DNA of 64,000 nucleotides from Paenibacillus sp. CAA11. GTDB taxonomy: Bacteria > Bacillota > Bacilli > Paenibacillales > Paenibacillaceae. Shown in pieces: positions 55,001 through 63,520 of this stretch. The notes beneath the pieces are model-generated. The model saw nothing but the letters and a program-made list of their open reading frames with translations. It made no database searches and was not told the DNA's origin. The stretch covers positions 635,001 to 699,000 of the forward strand of contig NZ_CP028922.1 of the NCBI RefSeq assembly GCF_003060825.1, in the 5' to 3' direction. A program made the translations under genes and the position numbers. Each line of letters starts with the position of its first letter. Positions within the stretch are counted from its first letter, which is position 1.

Positions 55001-55426
55001 ATGTTTACACGTATTCTGGTGCCTGTGGATGGCTCGGATCACGCGCTGCATGCGCTGCGCACGGCCAAGACCATGGCTGATCAGTTCAAAGAACCTGCAA
55101 GCATTCTGGTCCTTCATGTCAATCCCGAGCTGTCCTTCAATGAACCGCCGCTTGGCGTGGATGTAGATGCCCGTTTGGAGGAAGAAGGGCGTCATATTAT
55201 GGAGCCGGTTCAGGAGCTGCTGAAGGAGATTCCGGAGAATCGCCGGAAGAGTCTGATGAAGCACGGAGATCCGGCCAAGCTGATCTGTGAGACGGCCGCT
55301 GCCGAGCAGGCAGACCTCATCGTTATGGGGACGAGAGGCATGAGTCTGGTCTCGGAAATGCTTCTCGGCTCTGTCAGCCACGCTGTCATTCAGCATGCGG
55401 CTTGCCCGGTTGTCACGGTTAAATAA
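55001..55426 (+). CDS. Universal stress protein (UspA family)
   Basis: A 141-residue cytosolic protein with the Usp fold: RILVPVDGSDHALHALRTA at the N-terminus and the ATP-binding signature GTRGMSLVSEMLLGSVSHAVI near the C-terminus (GxxGx9GS pattern present), so it probably binds ATP. A perfect AAGGAGG precedes the ATG. A 95-bp inverted-repeat element follows 10 bp after its stop. Neighbours (DinB, YflT-DUF2382) suggest a stress-response cluster. Confidence 0.92.
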   Translation: MFTRILVPVDGSDHALHALRTAKTMADQFKEPASILVLHVNPELSFNEPPLGVDVDARLEEEGRHIMEPVQELLKEIPENRRKSLMKHGDPAKLICETAAAEQADLIVMGTRGMSLVSEMLLGSVSHAVIQHAACPVVTVK

Positions 55427-55435
55427 TGTAAGCAG

Positions 55436-55530
55436 ATATATAGAATGAACTAAAGAAGTGAACGTTATAGGACAGTATTAGGCCGTGATAACAGAAAATT
55501 CAATGTAAAACTTTAGTTCATTCTATATAG
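55436..55530. repeat. MITE-like inverted-repeat element, copy 2 (95 bp)
   Basis: Same length and orientation as the copy at 19583-19677 and differing at about seven of 95 positions by eye. It begins ATATATAGAATGAACTAAAG and ends CTTTAGTTCATTCTATATAG, so the terminal inverted repeats here match over about 19 bases. It starts 10 bp after the usp stop codon and may also work as a terminator-like hairpin. Confidence 0.88.
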
Positions 55531-55699
55531 ATCCCCTCTGAGTATAGACTCAGGGGGTATTTTACATTTGGGCAGGATTCCCAGCCGGTTCTATTGAAAT
55601 AAACGAGAGTAAATTTCCAGCTTCACACACTGATTGAACACATATAGCTTTAAGCATAAGCAGGCTTATTTATTTCTTAATAGGGAGCGGGTCTTATCT

Positions 55700-56212
55700 A
55701 TGAGTATGAACATGAACTATCAGACAAAGCGCCTGTACGAGTACCATGTTTGGGCCAATCAGCTTGTGTTTGCGCATTTGAGAAAGCTGCCAGAAGAGGT
55801 ATGGGACCATGAAGTCACCAGTGTGTTCCCTTCGGTCAGCTTATTGGTATCACATATTTATGCGGTGGATGTAATGTGGCTCGGCGTTATGAAGGGAAGC
55901 TCATTTGAGGAGGCAAGAGCACTGCTCATGAGTTCGCTCCAAGAATGTAAGGGAGCTAGCCTGGAAAGTATGGAACAGCGATATGCAGGGATCGCGGACA
56001 GCTACAGGCAGTTTCTGTCCACCTGCGATGCTGAAAAACAAATCATGATTACGCATCCAAAGTCTGGTTCTGCAAAGGCTTCAATTGCAGATATGGTTCA
56101 GCATGTTATGAACCATGGAACCTATCATCGGGGAAATCTAACGGCCATGCTGCGCCAGTCCGGCCATCCAGGGGTTCCGACCGATTATGCATTCTATATG
56201 TTTACGGAATAA
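55700..56212 (+). CDS. DinB-family protein (metal-dependent, four-helix fold)
   Basis: A 170-residue protein of the DinB/YfiT-like superfamily. The likely metal-binding histidines are in LLVSHIYAVDVMW and in the C-terminal HGTYHRGNL motif (HxxxH). Some relatives are bacillithiol- or mycothiol-dependent transferases; others are DNA-damage-inducible with unknown role. ATG 55700 (MSMNMNYQTK) is preferred over an upstream start at 55634 that lacks a site. It is flanked on both sides by copies of the inverted-repeat element. Confidence 0.85.
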   Translation: MSMNMNYQTKRLYEYHVWANQLVFAHLRKLPEEVWDHEVTSVFPSVSLLVSHIYAVDVMWLGVMKGSSFEEARALLMSSLQECKGASLESMEQRYAGIADSYRQFLSTCDAEKQIMITHPKSGSAKASIADMVQHVMNHGTYHRGNLTAMLRQSGHPGVPTDYAFYMFTE

Positions 56213-56230
56213 CAAAGGGTCGGCCTATAG

Positions 56231-56274
56231 TTATATAGATTGAACTAAAGTTTTACATTGATCTTTTTATATAG
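56231..56274. repeat. MITE-like inverted-repeat element, shortened copy 3 (44 bp)
   Basis: TATATAGATTGAACTAAAG followed by TTTTACATTGA matches the reverse complement of the right end of copies 1 and 2 over about 30 bases. It then jumps to a terminal TTTTTATATAG. It is an internally deleted copy in inverted orientation, 18 bp after the dinB-type gene. Confidence 0.75.
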
Positions 56275-56348
56275 CAGACAACGTTTGAATTCTGCGCACA
56301 CAGGGTAAAGATGCAATGTGCCAAGATGACATCAAGGAGGTAATCATC

Positions 56349-57371
56349 ATGAATCAGAAAATAGTTGGCGTATTTGAATCAGAGAATGCAGCTTCCCGCG
56401 CGATCGAAGAGTTGAAGAACCAAGGTTTTCGGACAGAGGATATCTCCGTCGTGGCGAAAGACCGCAGAGATGTGAAAGCACTGCATGAAGAGACAGGAAC
56501 TAAAGCACCGGAAGGCGTAGCCTCCGGCGCGGCAACAGGCGGCGTGCTAGGAGGCCTTGCCGGTCTTCTCGCCGGTATTGGCGCCCTGGCGATCCCCGGC
56601 ATCGGTCCCATTGTCGCCGCAGGTCCTATTGCGGCTACCTTGACAGGCGCGGCGGTAGGCGCAGGAACAGGCGGCCTCGTAGGCGGCTTGGTTGGCCTGG
56701 GTATCCCGGAAGAAGAGGCAAGAGATTATGATGAGAGTGTGAATGCGGGCCGAATCCTGGTGCTGGTTGAGGCGGATACAAGCCGCAGTCAGGACATCTA
56801 CGGAATCTTCCGCTCAGCAGGTGCTCTGAACACCCAGTATTATCATGACGATGCAGAATTGGCCGCGAGTGCCAAGCCCGTGGTGGGTACGGAGGCCGCG
56901 GACCAGTCAGGGAAGCTTCAGCTGAAGGAAGAGCAGCTGGACGTCTCCAAGAACAGCATCAAGACCGGTGAGGTAGAGCTTCATAAGGAAGTTGTTGAGG
57001 AAGAGAAGACGATCAACGTTCCGGTAACTCGCGAAGAGGTTGTGATTGAACGCAAGGCTGTTCAAAACCGGGAGTCGGATGCTCCAATCGGACAGAACGA
57101 GACCATTCGTATTCCGGTTCGTGAAGAGCAGGTGGACGTGAACAAGCATACGGTAGTCACCGGCGAGGTGGAAGCCCATAAGCGCAAGATTCAAGAGACC
57201 GAGCAGGTGAAGGATTCGGTGAAGCGTGAAGAAGCGAGGGTGAATCGCACTGGCCATCCAGCTGTGTCTGGCGAGGAGCCTTATACGGGCTTGGACAAAG
57301 AGCAGGACGAGAAAGACATGAGTCATGACACCTTGTATCAAAGCCGGAACAGCTTTATTCCTAAGAAGTAA
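56349..57371 (+). CDS. YflT (general stress 17M-like) plus DUF2382 (YsnF/AvaK) protein
   Basis: A 340-residue stress-type protein with three parts. Residues 1-65 are a YflT/GS17M domain (KIVGVFESENAASRAIEELK). Residues 70-130 are a very Gly/Ala-rich hydrophobic segment that may insert in or touch the membrane. Residues 190-305 are a DUF2382 domain made of repeated 'LxLxEEQLDVxKxxxxTGEVExHKxV' units (core: EEQVDVNKHTVVTGEVEAHK). ATG 56349 follows a perfect AAGGAGG. Relatives are induced by heat, salt or desiccation. A strong terminator follows. Confidence 0.88.
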   Translation: MNQKIVGVFESENAASRAIEELKNQGFRTEDISVVAKDRRDVKALHEETGTKAPEGVASGAATGGVLGGLAGLLAGIGALAIPGIGPIVAAGPIAATLTGAAVGAGTGGLVGGLVGLGIPEEEARDYDESVNAGRILVLVEADTSRSQDIYGIFRSAGALNTQYYHDDAELAASAKPVVGTEAADQSGKLQLKEEQLDVSKNSIKTGEVELHKEVVEEEKTINVPVTREEVVIERKAVQNRESDAPIGQNETIRIPVREEQVDVNKHTVVTGEVEAHKRKIQETEQVKDSVKREEARVNRTGHPAVSGEEPYTGLDKEQDEKDMSHDTLYQSRNSFIPKK

Positions 57372-57398
57372 AGAAGTGCAGGGTTCATATATTATAAG

Positions 57399-57438
57399 AA
57401 GCAGCCAGCCGTCCGGTTATTCGGACGGCTGGCTGCTT
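57399..57438 (+). terminator. Terminator after the YflT-DUF2382 gene
   Basis: Perfect 17-bp stem AAGCAGCCAGCCGTCCG / CGGACGGCTGGCTGCTT with a 6-base loop. Confidence 0.85.
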
Positions 57439-57817
57439 TGTGGCTTAAAGCGGCTGGGTTTCAAGCCTAAATGCGCTCACCCTGCCCTTAGGTGTTCGAT
57501 CAGCTCGGTCAAATCCTGCTTCTACACCTGCCAGTGGCGGACGGTCTTAAAAGCAGGAATGACCCCGTAAGGCCGATATTGGAAGATAAACTGGACTATA
57601 AACGCTTACATGCTAGTATATGAGCTTTGTTCACTCAGCCTCTTCTCAGCTATAATTCTCTTCATGAGCGTTGCACCGGGCCCTGGCTTTTCCGGAGGGA
57701 AAAGCCGCAGAGTATAAGATGAACTTCATGTTCACCACCTATTTACTTAACTGAGCGGAAAATTTTGTTTGTAGTGCCACTATTTGTAGTGCTTAAATTT
57801 AAGGGGGATTACTTGCT
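57439..57817. other. Gene-free leader region upstream of the SulP gene
   Basis: No supportable ORF. A promoter-like pair TTGTTC (57627-57632) and TATAAT (57651-57656) with an 18-bp spacer would give a leader of about 155 bases. It contains a strong hairpin GGCTTTTCC / GGGAAAAGCC (57685-57706) and two direct copies of TTTGTAGTGC (57768-57777 and 57783-57792) just before the gene. These could regulate the transporter; no known riboswitch family was recognised. Confidence 0.4.
57768..57792 (+). repeat. Direct repeat TTTGTAGTGC upstream of the SulP gene
   Basis: Two identical 10-base copies start 15 bases apart and end 25 bases before the TTG start codon; a possible regulator site in DNA or RNA. 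Confidence 0.6.
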
Positions 57818-59269
57818 TTGAATGTACAACAACTGAAAATGGGCTGGTTCTCGAATGTACGCAGTGACGTATTATCCGGGATGACCGTAGCGCTGGCGCT
57901 GATTCCAGAAGCGATCGCCTTCTCGATTGTAGCGGGGGTAAGTCCGATGGCCGGGCTTTATGCGTCGTTCACGATGGCTGTCGTGATTGCCTTTGCCGGG
58001 GGAAGACCGGGCATGATCTCTGCGGCGACTGGAGCGATTGCACTGCTAGTCACCAAGCTGGTGGGGCAGTATGGCGTGGAGTATTTGTTTGCGGCCGCCG
58101 TTCTGGCCGGGATTCTGCAGATTATTCTGGGCGCTTTGAAGCTGGGCAGGTTCATTACGTTTGTGCCTCAGCCGGTGATGACCGGGTTCGTCAACGCGCT
58201 GGCAATCTTGGTCTTTATGGCCCAGCTGGTTCACTTCAAAGGCCAGAGCTGGGTGATGTACGCCCTGGTAGGTCTGACACTGGTTATTATGTATGTGCTG
58301 CCCAAGCTAACCACAGCAGTTCCAGCAGGTCTGGTAGCTATTATTCTGGTGTCCATTCTGTCCATATCCATGCACCTGGATGTAAAGACCGTCGGGGATA
58401 TGGGAGCGTTGACACGGGATCTTCCCGTGTTCCACATTCCGAGCATTCCGTTTACTTGGGACACATTGGTTATTATTTTTCCTTACTCCTTGTCCATGGC
58501 AGTGGTCGGAATTATGGAATCGCTAATGACAGCTACCTTGATCGACGATCTGACAGGAACGGATAGCAACAAGAACCGTGAGATGAAGGGACAAGGCCTC
58601 GCTAACATCGTTACGGGCTTCTTCGGGGGCATGGGGGGCTGTGCCATGATCGGCCAGTCGATGATCAATATTAAATCCGGCGGGCGCACACGCTTATCCA
58701 CCTTAGTTGCGGGCGTCTTCCTGCTCATATTGATTGTTCTGCTGGGCGATATTGTTAAACAAATTCCGATGGCGGCACTCGTAGGCGTAATGATTATGGT
58801 CTGCGTGGGCACCTTCGACTGGGGGTCGCTGCGGAGCATTCACCGCATTCCGCTGGCCGAGACGCTCGTCATGCTGGTGACGGTCGTGATCGTTGTGGCA
58901 ACCGATAACCTCTCGCTCGGTGTATTGGCCGGGGTGCTCCTCAGCGCTTTGATTTTTGCTTGGAAAATGGCCCGAATCCGCACCGTAGCGACGACTACAG
59001 AATCCGCGAAGACCTATACAGTATCAGGTCAAATGTTCTTCGGAACGATGCATCATTTCATTAAGGAATTCAATTATGAAGAGGACCCGGAGCATGTCAT
59101 CATCGACTTCTCCAAATCCCATATATGGGACCAGTCGGCTGTGAATGGCATTTCTAAGGTGCTGCAGAAGTACAAGCAGGCCGGCAAAAGAGCTGAAATT
59201 GTGGGCATGAACGAAGAGAGTCGGACACTGGTTAACCGGATCGGTTTGGGATCTTCAGGGGGGCATTAA
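57818..59269 (+). CDS. SulP-family anion transporter with STAS domain
   Basis: A 483-residue membrane transporter of the SLC26/SulP family (sulfate, bicarbonate or other anions). About ten to twelve membrane segments lie in residues 20-385; ALIPEAIAFSIVAGVSPMAGLYASF is the family signature (core: PEAIAFSIVAGVSP), and GGCAMIGQSMIN is also typical. Residues 385-483 are a STAS domain (VIIDFSKSHIWDQSAVNGI). It starts at TTG 57818 with AAGGGGGA upstream. It is shorter than many homologues at the C-terminus. It appears monocistronic with a notable leader. Confidence 0.9.
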   Translation: MNVQQLKMGWFSNVRSDVLSGMTVALALIPEAIAFSIVAGVSPMAGLYASFTMAVVIAFAGGRPGMISAATGAIALLVTKLVGQYGVEYLFAAAVLAGILQIILGALKLGRFITFVPQPVMTGFVNALAILVFMAQLVHFKGQSWVMYALVGLTLVIMYVLPKLTTAVPAGLVAIILVSILSISMHLDVKTVGDMGALTRDLPVFHIPSIPFTWDTLVIIFPYSLSMAVVGIMESLMTATLIDDLTGTDSNKNREMKGQGLANIVTGFFGGMGGCAMIGQSMINIKSGGRTRLSTLVAGVFLLILIVLLGDIVKQIPMAALVGVMIMVCVGTFDWGSLRSIHRIPLAETLVMLVTVVIVVATDNLSLGVLAGVLLSALIFAWKMARIRTVATTTESAKTYTVSGQMFFGTMHHFIKEFNYEEDPEHVIIDFSKSHIWDQSAVNGISKVLQKYKQAGKRAEIVGMNEESRTLVNRIGLGSSGGH

Positions 59270-59361
59270 CCCTATGTTTTATTTATATAGACCGCAATAT
59301 CCCGTCCGTTTTCCACTATGTTACAATGGGGCAAAAGAAAGTAGCAGGAGCGTGATCTATC

Positions 59362-59442
59362 ATTCGTTTTCGAAAACGGGACTATCTGCTTTTTTTCGCT
59401 ATTTTCCTGACGATTTATACGCTCAATATTATTCATCTGTAA
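59362..59442 (+). CDS. Possible small membrane peptide with non-standard start (weak)
   Basis: A 26-residue frame beginning IRFRKRDYLLFFAIFLTIYT and ending LNIIHL then TAA. It looks like a genuine basic-then-membrane-helix peptide, with AGGAG (59346-59350) upstream, but the only possible starts are ATC 59359 or ATT 59362, because a TGA lies just before. It directly precedes another one-helix frame (59445-59552). Either a rare ATT start is used or the two are halves of a frameshifted gene. Confidence 0.25.
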   Translation: MRFRKRDYLLFFAIFLTIYTLNIIHL

Positions 59443-59444
59443 AG

Positions 59445-59552
59445 TTGTGGAAGGCACTTATCGCTGTACTTATCACAGCCGTACTCTCCAGCCTGGTATG
59501 CGATACGATCACCAATCTCATCTTTCGGTCTAACCGCAAAAGACAGCCATGA
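59445..59552 (+). CDS. Possible small membrane protein (35 aa, weak)
   Basis: From TTG 59445 the frame encodes MWKALIAVLITAVLSSLVCD followed by TITNLIFRSNRKRQP: one membrane helix and a strongly basic tail. No ribosome binding site is evident, but it starts 2 bp after the stop of the preceding peptide frame, so coupled translation is possible. The same frame is open upstream to 59274, but that part looks non-coding. A terminator follows directly. Confidence 0.35.
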   Translation: MWKALIAVLITAVLSSLVCDTITNLIFRSNRKRQP

Positions 59553-59556
59553 CAAG

Positions 59557-59605
59557 AAACACCTTCTCTTTCAGCTCAATAAAGGCTTAGGAGAAGGTGT
59601 TTTTC
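59557..59605. terminator. Terminator between the small ORFs and the amidohydrolase gene
   Basis: AAACACCTTCTC pairs with GAGAAGGTGTTTTT around a loop of about 20 bases; T- and A-runs at both ends suit use in both directions. Confidence 0.75.
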
Positions 59606-59634
59606 TGCTTTGAATGCTGCTAAAAAAGCGAGAC

Positions 59635-60972
59635 TTACGAGATGGCGCTTCGCTTCAGCAGTCTGCGAATCGAATGGTCAGATTCCCGCAGAACCGTGTC
59701 TTTGTCCAGGGTCTTCATGATGCCGCCCTGCATGACAACTTGCCCGCCGATGATTGTCGTCTCCACATCCGCCCGCGTAGCGGAATAGACAATGCGGGAG
59801 ATCGGATCGACATCAAAGGAAGGGAAAGTGTGGAAGTTGTACAGATTCAGGATGGCGAGATCCGCCTTCTTGCCAACCTCGAGACTACCGATCTGGTCCT
59901 CCATGCCGACGGCCTTGGCGCCGCCAATCGTAGCCATTCTGAACACGGTCTTGGCATCCATGGCGGTTGGGCCGTGGTGCGGCTTCTGAATCAGTGCAGC
60001 CAGTCTCATCTCATTGAACATATCGAGATTGTTGTTGCAGGGAGCGCCGTCAGCACCCAGGCTGAGGGAGACATTCCAGTCAAGCAGTCCCGGTGTATCG
60101 GCGATTCCTGAAGCCAGCTTCAGATTGGACCCCGGGCAGTGACTGACATGTACGCCCCGGTCGCGCAGAATTCGCTTCTCTTCATCATCTAGCCAGATGC
60201 AGTGGGCGAGAATGAGCCGGTCGTTAGCTAGCCCGATATGATCCAGATAGACAATATTCCGCATTCCTGTGTTCGCCTGCACGATTTCAATTTCACCACG
60301 GTTCTCCGAAGCATGGGTATGTACCATTACATTGTATTTGGCAGATAGGTCACGAACCTCTGTTAAGAGCTGCTCTGTACAGGATACGACAAAGCGCGGG
60401 GAGAAGGCATACCGGATTCGCCCATTGTCATAGTCGTGCCACTTCTCCAGCAAATCTACACTTTCCTGCAGGGAAGCGGCAGTATCCTCCTGCATGACGG
60501 CCGGGGTATCTCCGCCCTTCTGGTCCATCATAACTTTGCCGGAGAGCGCACGGATACCGCTTTGGGCGATAGCCTGGAACGCAGAATCGGTATGCTTTAC
60601 GGTCTCCATATCTACGATCGTAGTGGTCCCGCTCTGAATCAGCTCACCGATGCCGAGAAGCGCTGAGTAGTAGATCGACTCCTCATCATGAGCGGCTTCG
60701 AGCGGCCAGATTCGCTTGCGCAGCCAATCCATCAGCTCAAGGTCATCCGCTTTGCCGCGGAAGAGTGTCTGGCACAGATGGATATGTGTCTGAATAAAGC
60801 CGGGGATAACAGTACGGCCTGTGGCGTCGATCACTTGATCGACTTGATCAGGAAGCAGATCCGGTCCGATTTCACGTATGATATCATTCTCAATCCATAA
60901 ATCCCCTATAAGGATTTCCTCGGCCTGATTCATGGTGATGATTTCGGCGTTCTTGATTAAGATGCTACCCAT
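59635..60972 (-). CDS. mtaD: Amidohydrolase: S-adenosylhomocysteine / methylthioadenosine deaminase group
   Basis: A 445-residue cytosolic zinc hydrolase of the MtaD/TrzN/AtzA group, which deaminates adenosine-type nucleosides or dechlorinates triazines. Metal ligands are visible: THIHLCQT (H63, H65), VHTHASEN, LAHCIWLD and SLGADGAPCNNN. The FRGKADDLELMDWL and ERIWPLEA-like phrase (here KRIWPLEAAH) are typical of the SAH/MTA deaminase subgroup. ATG 60972 follows GAAGGAGG. It is monocistronic and divergent from the next gene. Exact substrate is not certain. Confidence 0.85.
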   Translation of the reverse strand: MGSILIKNAEIITMNQAEEILIGDLWIENDIIREIGPDLLPDQVDQVIDATGRTVIPGFIQTHIHLCQTLFRGKADDLELMDWLRKRIWPLEAAHDEESIYYSALLGIGELIQSGTTTIVDMETVKHTDSAFQAIAQSGIRALSGKVMMDQKGGDTPAVMQEDTAASLQESVDLLEKWHDYDNGRIRYAFSPRFVVSCTEQLLTEVRDLSAKYNVMVHTHASENRGEIEIVQANTGMRNIVYLDHIGLANDRLILAHCIWLDDEEKRILRDRGVHVSHCPGSNLKLASGIADTPGLLDWNVSLSLGADGAPCNNNLDMFNEMRLAALIQKPHHGPTAMDAKTVFRMATIGGAKAVGMEDQIGSLEVGKKADLAILNLYNFHTFPSFDVDPISRIVYSATRADVETTIIGGQVVMQGGIMKTLDKDTVLRESDHSIRRLLKRSAIS

Positions 60973-61163
60973 AAAGCGGCCTCCTTCGATAATGACTTTA
61001 ACCTTACCCTATAGATTATCGTCCAAATATTCTGGCTTTACAACGGGCCCGAAGCGTAGATGAAAAATTTGAAACTTTCCCCAGCGTCTTTTCGTCTACT
61101 ATGGAGTTATATGACGAATCCACAAGAATTCTGTCCGAATTAACTGGAGGAAAGGAAACAGTG

Positions 61164-62291
61164 ATGGAACCAAGATCATTGCCTGCACGGAATACAGTCC
61201 AAAGGAACAGTTCGAAGAAGAGGAAGAAGAAAAAGAAAAAACGCGGATTTCTGCGCTTTGTATTCCGAATGTTCATGACCTTGATGGTGCTCGGAGCCAT
61301 CGGAGCGGTATGGCTGTTCTTCACTCCGTCAGGTGAGAATATGCGCTATCTGGCCGCAGATACCTTGATTACAACCCAGCACAGACACTGGGCGAAATAT
61401 ATTATCGGTGAGGAAGAGCTGAAGAAGCGGGTGGCTGAATATAATGCCCGGTTCGAACAGATGGGGGAAGAGAAGGATACCCATACGATCACTCGCCCGG
61501 CAACGACCAAGACAAGCGCTCCCAAGCAACTGGTGGAGATTGAGGAGGTTTCCGGAAGCGGTTATCACGGCTATGTCATGACCGTGAACGATCCGACCAA
61601 GATCCGGCTTGGCGTGCCGGGTAAGCGCGGCAAGGGAGAGAAGGTGTCGAGCATGGTCAAGCGGCTTGGCGCGATTGCTGGAGTTAATGGCGGCGGGTTT
61701 GCCGATCCGAACTGGAAGGGCAACGGCTTTAAGCCGATCGGTGTGGTGATTTCTCAAGGCAAGCTGTACTATAACGGACTTGGGAATAAGGAATCGACCC
61801 AGATTGTGGGCATTGATAAGGATGGGAAGATGATTGCCGGTCATTATACGCTCAATGAGCTGAGCAAGATGAAGGTGCAGGAGGCGGTTACCTTCCAGCC
61901 CCGGCTGATTGTGAACGGCAAAGGCTTGATCCGAAATGCCAAAGAGGGCTGGGGCATTGCCCCTCGCACAGCTATGGGCCAGCGTGCCGATGGAGCGATT
62001 CTGTTCGTTGTCATCGACGGCAGACAGCCGGGCTACAGCATCGGAGCGAATCTGTATGATATGCAGAATATTTTGCTGGAGCGGGGAGCGGTCATTGCGG
62101 CCAATCTGGATGGCGGTTCCTCATCTGTACTGGTGAAGGATAATGAGATTGTGAACAAGCCATCCTCGGAGTATGGAGAGCGTTATCTGCCAACAGCGTT
62201 CCTTGTTTTCGAGCATCCCGAACAGGTAGACATCCCTAATATCTGGAAAGGGCTGAATCCGAAGGATATTGATCCAGGCAAGAAAAAGTAG
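61164..62291 (+). CDS. Phosphodiester glycosidase family (NAGPA-like) membrane-anchored protein
   Basis: A 375-residue exported protein. The N-terminus is very basic (KKRKKKKKKRG) and is followed by one membrane helix (about residues 33-55), giving a type II anchor. The NAGPA domain occupies about residues 130-360, with GVNGGGFADPNW, ARTAMG-type (here APRTAMGQR), and the catalytic-region AANLDGGSSSVLV. Family members cleave GlcNAc-1-phosphodiesters, in bacteria probably in wall polymers or exopolysaccharide. ATG 61164 has AGGAAAGGA upstream; longer starts are unlikely. Confidence 0.85.
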   Translation: MEPRSLPARNTVQRNSSKKRKKKKKKRGFLRFVFRMFMTLMVLGAIGAVWLFFTPSGENMRYLAADTLITTQHRHWAKYIIGEEELKKRVAEYNARFEQMGEEKDTHTITRPATTKTSAPKQLVEIEEVSGSGYHGYVMTVNDPTKIRLGVPGKRGKGEKVSSMVKRLGAIAGVNGGGFADPNWKGNGFKPIGVVISQGKLYYNGLGNKESTQIVGIDKDGKMIAGHYTLNELSKMKVQEAVTFQPRLIVNGKGLIRNAKEGWGIAPRTAMGQRADGAILFVVIDGRQPGYSIGANLYDMQNILLERGAVIAANLDGGSSSVLVKDNEIVNKPSSEYGERYLPTAFLVFEHPEQVDIPNIWKGLNPKDIDPGKKK

Positions 62292-62300
62292 GAATTATCC

Positions 62301-62338
62301 ATAAGAATCGTATATGAATAAGAATCGAATAAGAATCG
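62301..62338 (+). repeat. Three direct copies of ATAAGAATCG
   Basis: Identical 10-base units at 62301-62310, 62318-62327 and 62329-62338, just after the NAGPA-like gene; the last unit forms part of the terminator stem. Confidence 0.7.
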
Positions 62339-62386
62339 TCCCGAAGAGGCTCACAAGCCTCGCTTCTACGGGGCGGTTCTTTTTTG
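62331..62386 (+). terminator. Terminator after the NAGPA-like gene
   Basis: AAGAATCGTCCCG pairs with CGGGGCGGTTCTT (several G-U or mismatched pairs), enclosing AGGCT/AGCCT, then six T's. Confidence 0.8.
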
Positions 62387-62587
62387 TAAGAAATCAAGAA
62401 AATGCATAGAAGTCAGAAATGTACACGTGTGAATAGCGCAGTTATGTTCAGGAAGCTTGGAAAGCTTCACTATCTGAGGAACCGGCCCTGCTCTTATACT
62501 TTGACTTAAAGACAAGAGAGAGCGGCCGCTGCTCACAGGTCTTGGGGTTATCCCAAAATTGAATAGAAGGGAGATGAAGACTGGGCC

Positions 62588-63508
62588 ATGAAGAAGAAGG
62601 GCTTTCTGCATGAGCTGGTGACCAACCGGGTCATGTTCCTGATGCTGCTGCCGGCACTGTTGTTTTTTCTCGTGAACAGCTACTTTCCTATGGTCGGCAT
62701 TTACTACGCTTTTACCCGCTTTGACTTCAACACCGGCTTGTTCGACAGTCCCTTCGTGGGATTTGAGAATTTCAAGTATTTATGGACCTCCGGCGTGCTG
62801 ATGAAGCTGACGATGAATACACTCGGATATAATGCGGCTTTCATTGTGCTCGGCAATGTGCTAGCAATTGCCTGTGCGGTCCTGCTTAGCGAGCTGAGGG
62901 TAAAGTGGTTTAAGAAGCTGACACAGTCCGTAATGTTCCTGCCTTATTTCATTTCTTTTGTAATCCTTAGCGTCATTGCTTACAATCTGTTCAATTATGA
63001 AAGCGGATTCCTGAATACGGCACTAAAACAGCTGAGCATGAACCCTATCGACGTATACAACACGCCCTGGATTTGGGTGATCCTGATCATTCTATTTTAT
63101 CTATGGAAAAATCTCGGCTACAGCATGGTCATCTACCTGGCCTCCATTACAGGGATCAGTGATGAATATTATGAGGCGGCCAAAATGGACGGGGCCAATA
63201 TCTTTCAGCGAATTTGGTACATTACGCTGCCCATGCTGAAAAATACGTTCGTGATGCTGCTCCTGTTCGCTCTCGGTTCGATCATGAAAGGGCAGTTCGA
63301 CCTGTTCTACCAACTGATCGGGAATAACGGGGTGCTGTATAACGCCACAGATATTCTGGATACGTATGTATACCGTTCCCTGAAGGTTACGTTTGATATC
63401 GGGATGGCTACGGCCGCAGGGCTGTACCAATCCATGTTCGGGTTTATTCTGATTATGACCGTGAATTACATCATCCGCAGAATCAATGATGAATACGCTC
63501 TATTCTAG
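62588..63508 (+). CDS. Sugar ABC transporter permease (LplB/YtfT-type)
   Basis: A 306-residue inner subunit of a binding-protein-dependent importer. Six membrane segments; the N-terminus VMFLMLLPALLFFLVNSYFP and GFENFKYLW are typical of LplB-like permeases of Paenibacillus. The EAA loop, contacting the ATPase, is EYYEAAKMDGANIFQRIWYI near residues 195-214. The start at 62588 has AGGGAGATG further upstream than usual. It is followed 12 bp later by a second permease gene, so the two form the transmembrane heterodimer for an oligosaccharide or uronide. Confidence 0.9.
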   Translation: MKKKGFLHELVTNRVMFLMLLPALLFFLVNSYFPMVGIYYAFTRFDFNTGLFDSPFVGFENFKYLWTSGVLMKLTMNTLGYNAAFIVLGNVLAIACAVLLSELRVKWFKKLTQSVMFLPYFISFVILSVIAYNLFNYESGFLNTALKQLSMNPIDVYNTPWIWVILIILFYLWKNLGYSMVIYLASITGISDEYYEAAKMDGANIFQRIWYITLPMLKNTFVMLLLFALGSIMKGQFDLFYQLIGNNGVLYNATDILDTYVYRSLKVTFDIGMATAAGLYQSMFGFILIMTVNYIIRRINDEYALF

Positions 63509-63520
63509 AGGAGGGAGACG

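Noticed and set aside
57325..57570. A frame running through the terminator after the YflT-DUF2382 gene
   Set aside because: It starts within that gene and crosses a 17-bp terminator stem; no coding features.
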